Of a stretch of 9,318 bases of DNA, positions 6,887-9,318 are shown one piece after another; the first letter of the stretch is position 1, and each line of letters begins with the position of its first letter. The position numbers and the translations under genes are program-made. Origin of the DNA: JBGPBY01 sp041481485. GTDB taxonomy: Bacteria; Acidobacteriota; Terriglobia; 20CM-2-55-15. The stretch spans positions 1 to 9,318 of the forward strand of contig JBGPBY010000282.1 in assembly GCA_041481485.1 (NCBI GenBank), in the 5' to 3' direction. The notes beneath the pieces were generated by a model that was given only the letters and a program-made list of their open reading frames with translations, was not told where the DNA came from and searched no databases.

Positions 6887-7081
6887 CTGTAGGCGCGGTC
6901 TATGACCGCGCGCAATTGCTAACCTCGAGATCGTGCGCGGCCGTGGAATCCCTGCCCCACTGTCGGGGCGTCCTATCCCCGCCCACAAATTTGAGTAATC
7001 CAACCCCACAATTTGTGGGCGGTCATAGACCGCCCCTACATTGGGGCAGGCATTCCTTCTTATTTTCGACCGCGCCTACAG
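6887..7081. repeat. Palindromic repeat copy with its right arm apparently interrupted
   Basis: The left arm (6888-6911) is a variant of the 24-bp arm seen elsewhere and keeps a perfect 8-bp stem, GCGCGGTC-TAT-GACCGCGC. Its centre (from 6912) shares CAATT and AGATCG with the copy at 2885-2964. The expected right arm appears in two pieces: GCGCGG at 6935-6940 and GACCGCGCCTACAG at 7068-7081. The second piece is the exact reverse complement of 6887-6900. Between the pieces lies a second palindromic copy (6945-7056). No reading frame or clear promoter is seen in this 225-nt permease-purB gap. Confidence 0.75.
6945..7056. repeat. Long imperfect inverted repeat (about 47-bp arms) nested in the permease-purB gap
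   Basis: The left arm (6945-6991) and right arm (7010-7056) are imperfect reverse complements around an 18-nt centre. The ends pair as GGAATCCCTGCCCCA with TGGGGCAGGCATTCC, and the innermost part pairs as CCCACAAATT with AATTTGTGGG. Its right core (7017-7040) is identical to the right arm at 2941-2964. The left core (6961-6984) has five substitutions in 24 positions. The distance between the cores is 32 nt, the same as in the purQ-purL copy. Neither strand has a T tract after the hairpin. Confidence 0.88.
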
Positions 7082-7091
7082 CCGCAAACCG

Positions 7092-8390
7092 TTACCCTTC
7101 TCCAAACACCCGGCGGAAGATGCTGTCCACGTTTCGCACCAGTCTCGCCGAATCAAACACCCGTTCGATCTCACGAGACGGACAGACCTTCGCGATGTCC
7201 GCGTCCGTCAATACCTTCTCCTTGAAATTTCCGCCTTCATCCCAGACGCGCATCGCATTGCGCTGAACCCAGCGATACGCGTCTTCGCGCGTTACGCCTT
7301 TGCTGACCAATTCCAACAGCAACTCGCCTGAATAAATGAGCCCATGAGTCAATTCAAGATTTTCCTGCATCCGCTGCGGATACACGACGAGCTTTTCGAT
7401 GAGGGTCGCGGTCTTGTCGAGAAGGTAGTCCGCCAGAATCGTGGAGTCCGGGAAAATGACGCGTTCGACCGACGAATGCGAAATATCCCGCTCGTGCCAC
7501 AGCGCAACGTTTTCCATCGCCGCGACGGCATTGCCGCGCAGCAGCCGGGCCAGACCGGAAATCTGCTCCGACGTGATAGGGTTCCGTTTGTGCGGCATGG
7601 CCGACGAGCCCTTTTGTCCCGGAGAAAAATATTCTTCGGCTTCGCGCACTTCAGTTCGCTGCAAATGCCGGACTTCGACGGCAATCTTTTCGAGAGTGCT
7701 TCCAATCCACGCCAGCGCGGAGATGTAATGCGCATGACGGTCGCGCTGAATTACCTGCGTGGCGACGTTTGCCGGCGTGAGTCCGAGCTTCGAGAGCGCC
7801 TTTTCTTCGATCTCGGGCGAAAGGTGTGCAAATGTTCCCACAGCGCCAGACAACTTTCCGACCCGCATGGTTTCGGTGGCCGTCTGAAATCGCTGTTGTT
7901 GCCGGCGCATTTCTTCGTACCAGAGAGCCAGCTTCAGTCCAAATGTCGTGGGTTCGGCGTGGATGCCGTGGGTGCGTCCGACCGTCAGGGTTGTCTTGAA
8001 TTCATGGGCGCGTTTCCTCAGAACCTGAAGCAGGCGGTCGATGCCGGCAGCAATAATCGCGGATGCTTCGACTACCTGTAGCGCCGTAGCGGTATCGAGA
8101 ACATCCGACGACGTGAGACCGAAGTGAAAGTAGCGCGACGACGGTCCGACGAATTCTGCGACCGAAGTCGTGAAGGCAATGACATCGTGCTTCACTTCGG
8201 CTTCGATCTGATTGACGCGTTCGACTGAAAAATTGGCTTTTGCTTTGATTTCCGCTGCGGCGTCTTTGGGGATGATGCCTTCTGCCGCAAGCGTTTCGGT
8301 GACGGCCAGCTCGACGTCGAGCCAGCGCTGGTATTTGTTCTGGTCTTCCCAGATCCGGCCCATAGCCGGTCGTGTATAACGAGTAATCAT
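7092..8390 (-). CDS. purB: Adenylosuccinate lyase
   Basis: This cytoplasmic lyase removes fumarate from SAICAR to give AICAR and from adenylosuccinate to give AMP, thus acting twice in purine synthesis. It is 432 residues long, close to the Bacillus and Thermotoga enzymes. The fumarase/aspartase-superfamily signature SSAMPHKRNP lies at 262-271 with the probable catalytic Ser263 on the flexible loop. KHDV holds His68, GRTHGIHAEPTTFG (138-151) holds His141, and FGLTSSDVLDT lies at 90-100. The frame is open for 26 codons upstream (to an ATG at 8468), but MITRYTRPAMGRIWE is the usual PurB N-terminus, so ATG 8390 is chosen. Its Shine-Dalgarno sequence is poor. It starts 8 nt after the stop of the MBL-fold gene, suggesting coupling, and is followed by repeats and then the ABC cassette rather than by purC. 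Confidence 0.97.
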   Translation of the reverse strand: MITRYTRPAMGRIWEDQNKYQRWLDVELAVTETLAAEGIIPKDAAAEIKAKANFSVERVNQIEAEVKHDVIAFTTSVAEFVGPSSRYFHFGLTSSDVLDTATALQVVEASAIIAAGIDRLLQVLRKRAHEFKTTLTVGRTHGIHAEPTTFGLKLALWYEEMRRQQQRFQTATETMRVGKLSGAVGTFAHLSPEIEEKALSKLGLTPANVATQVIQRDRHAHYISALAWIGSTLEKIAVEVRHLQRTEVREAEEYFSPGQKGSSAMPHKRNPITSEQISGLARLLRGNAVAAMENVALWHERDISHSSVERVIFPDSTILADYLLDKTATLIEKLVVYPQRMQENLELTHGLIYSGELLLELVSKGVTREDAYRWVQRNAMRVWDEGGNFKEKVLTDADIAKVCPSREIERVFDSARLVRNVDSIFRRVFGEG

Positions 8391-8398
8391 GAACGATT

Positions 8399-9184
8399 TT
8401 AACTTATCCGGATCGGGGACGTCGGCTCCTGTTGTGAGGTGAGGGTCACCGACGTTTTGTGGCCGCACTCCCTCATGGCCTTCAGCGATTCCTGGCGGGC
8501 CACCGCGGGGTGATTATTTTTTTCACTGAGATGCGCCAGCATCAGATTCGACGCGGTTCCATCGAATTGCTCACGGATGAATTGCGCGACACCCGTATTC
8601 GAAAGATGTCCGTAGCGTCCCATCAAACGCTGCTTCAGGCTCCACGGATAGGGTCCCACGCGCAGCATTTCGAGATCATGGTTGGATTCCAGAATCAAAA
8701 GATTCGCTGCTTTGAGGTATTCGGCGACGGAATCGGGAATGTGCCCTGTGTCTGTAAGTTGCGTGACTCGAACACCACCTGAACTGATGCTGAATGCCAC
8801 CGGTTCGGAGGCATCGTGCGGCACAGCGAATGGAGTGATTTCGGCATCTCCTGCTCGAAACGTAATTCCGGGGGTGATGTCGGTAAGCGTGGAGCCATTC
8901 AGCGGAATATCATCCGCACGCATGGCTCTGCGGGTTCCGGCGGTGAGAAATACGCGAATGGATAGATCCTTGACCAATGTCTTCAGTCCTGCCGCGTGAT
9001 CATTATGTTCGTGGGTGACTAAAACCACATCGACACCGTTGGGATCTTCTCCAATGGAGGCCAGGCGGCGGGAGAGTTCCTTCCGGCTGAGTCCGGCGTC
9101 GATCAATATGCGTGTGGATTCGGTTCGGATGAATGTCGTATTACCGCGGCTTCCGCTGCCAAGGACTGAAACAATCATTGTCAT
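8399..9184 (-). CDS. YycJ/WalJ-type metallo-beta-lactamase-fold hydrolase (probable nuclease)
   Basis: This protein belongs to the MBL-fold family that includes Bacillus YycJ (WalJ, VicX in streptococci), reported as a 5'-3' exonuclease-like enzyme and linked to DNA maintenance and cell-wall signalling. Numbered from Met at 9184 (261 residues), it opens with VSVLGSGSRGN (5-15) and LIDAG (28-32). The metal motif THEHNDH lies at 57-63, with His58, His60, Asp62 and His63. Further metal-ligand candidates are His123 in VPHDASEP and Asp145 in TDTGH. The ESNHDLEML and GPYPWSLKQR segments (166-186) and AHLSEKNNHP (218-227) are highly characteristic of YycJ. The frame is open up to ATG 9247, but those 21 extra residues do not resemble the family, so 9184 is preferred; ATG 9178 is equally possible. 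The gene lies 8 nt before purB and is the first gene seen. The WalRK kinase system is not in view. Confidence 0.9.
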   Translation of the reverse strand: MTMIVSVLGSGSRGNTTFIRTESTRILIDAGLSRKELSRRLASIGEDPNGVDVVLVTHEHNDHAAGLKTLVKDLSIRVFLTAGTRRAMRADDIPLNGSTLTDITPGITFRAGDAEITPFAVPHDASEPVAFSISSGGVRVTQLTDTGHIPDSVAEYLKAANLLILESNHDLEMLRVGPYPWSLKQRLMGRYGHLSNTGVAQFIREQFDGTASNLMLAHLSEKNNHPAVARQESLKAMRECGHKTSVTLTSQQEPTSPIRIS

Positions 9185-9291
9185 GGCTGGCAGTATCAGG
9201 GAACCGGCGGACAAGTGAGGGGTCGGAATGAGGGAGAATTCGGCCATCGTTATGGGCGGCCGAAGGAACTGTGAAGGATTTCGATTCCCAC

Positions 9292-9318
9292 TGTAGGGGC
9301 GGTCTATGACCGCCCACA
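9292..9318. repeat. Palindromic repeat arm upstream of the MBL gene, cut by window edge
   Basis: Positions 9292-9315 are identical to the left arm at 2885-2908 (TGTAGGGGCGGTC, then TAT, then GACCGCCC), and the next three bases (ACA) also match. The preceding bases GATTCCCAC resemble GATTCCA before the arm at 2885. The partner arm is expected just beyond the right edge. This is a further copy of the same dispersed element family. Confidence 0.85.

Noticed and set aside
2885..7081. CRISPR array from the recurring 24-bp sequence
   Set aside because: The copies are inverted pairs scattered over kilobases, without regular spacing or spacers.
6867..7091. A promoter or riboswitch ahead of the ABC cassette
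   Set aside because: The gap is almost entirely repeat sequence. No convincing -35/-10 pair or known purine-riboswitch-like core was recognised by eye.
8391..8468. A 26-codon upstream extension of purB
   Set aside because: The added residues overlap the MBL gene and do not resemble PurB N-termini, while MITRYTRPAMGRIWE at 8390 does.
9185..9247. A 21-codon upstream extension of the MBL gene from ATG 9247
   Set aside because: It lacks a Shine-Dalgarno sequence and extends beyond the usual YycJ N-terminus. It stays possible but is less likely than 9184 or 9178.
9249..9275. A possible sigma70 promoter upstream of the MBL gene (TTCACA, 15 nt, CATAAC on the minus strand)
   Set aside because: The spacer is short and the -10 match is only partial. 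It is too weak to annotate.

Overview
All genes in this window lie on the minus strand, so transcription runs from high to low coordinates. In that order they are a YycJ/WalJ-type metallo-beta-lactamase-fold protein, purB, a three-gene ABC importer cassette (duplicated permease, ATPase, free-standing AAA-associated domain protein), purS, purQ, purL and the N-terminal third of purF, which runs off the left edge. The window is densely coding and moderately GC-rich. Small-type PurL with separate PurS and PurQ, 432-residue PurB and YycJ rule out the enterobacterial single-chain PurL arrangement. The gene set, together with dispersed palindromic repeats, is most reminiscent of Acidobacteriota or a similar soil or sediment lineage. 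That assignment is an inference; no rRNA or marker gene is present to fix it.

Layout: 9292-9318 is a repeat arm cut by the right edge. The MBL gene (8399-9184) and purB (7092-8390) are 8 nt apart. A 225-nt gap (6867-7091) is almost filled by two nested or adjacent palindromic repeats. The ABC cassette follows: permease (5181-6866), ATPase (4421-5179) and AAA-associated protein (3907-4401), with gaps of 1 and 19 nt. The cassette joins purS by a 4-nt ATGA overlap, and purS joins purQ the same way. A 147-nt gap (2841-2987) holds a perfect 24-bp-arm palindrome, then come purL (633-2840) and purF (1-602, partial). No stretch above 300 nt lacks a gene.

How the genes work together: PurF makes phosphoribosylamine from PRPP and glutamine. 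PurL, PurQ and PurS form the FGAM synthetase complex. PurB performs the two fumarate-releasing lyase steps. In Bacillus subtilis the order is purB-purC-purS-purQ-purL-purF; here the slot of purC is occupied by the NitT/TauT-like ABC cassette, which is tightly coupled to purS. No substrate-binding protein is encoded beside it.

The two points most worth attention are this transporter cassette inside the purine operon, with its normally fused C-terminal domain on a separate reading frame, and the palindromic repeat family. The repeats occupy each sizeable intergenic gap, include a copy with a compensatory base-pair change, and include what looks like one copy inserted into another.
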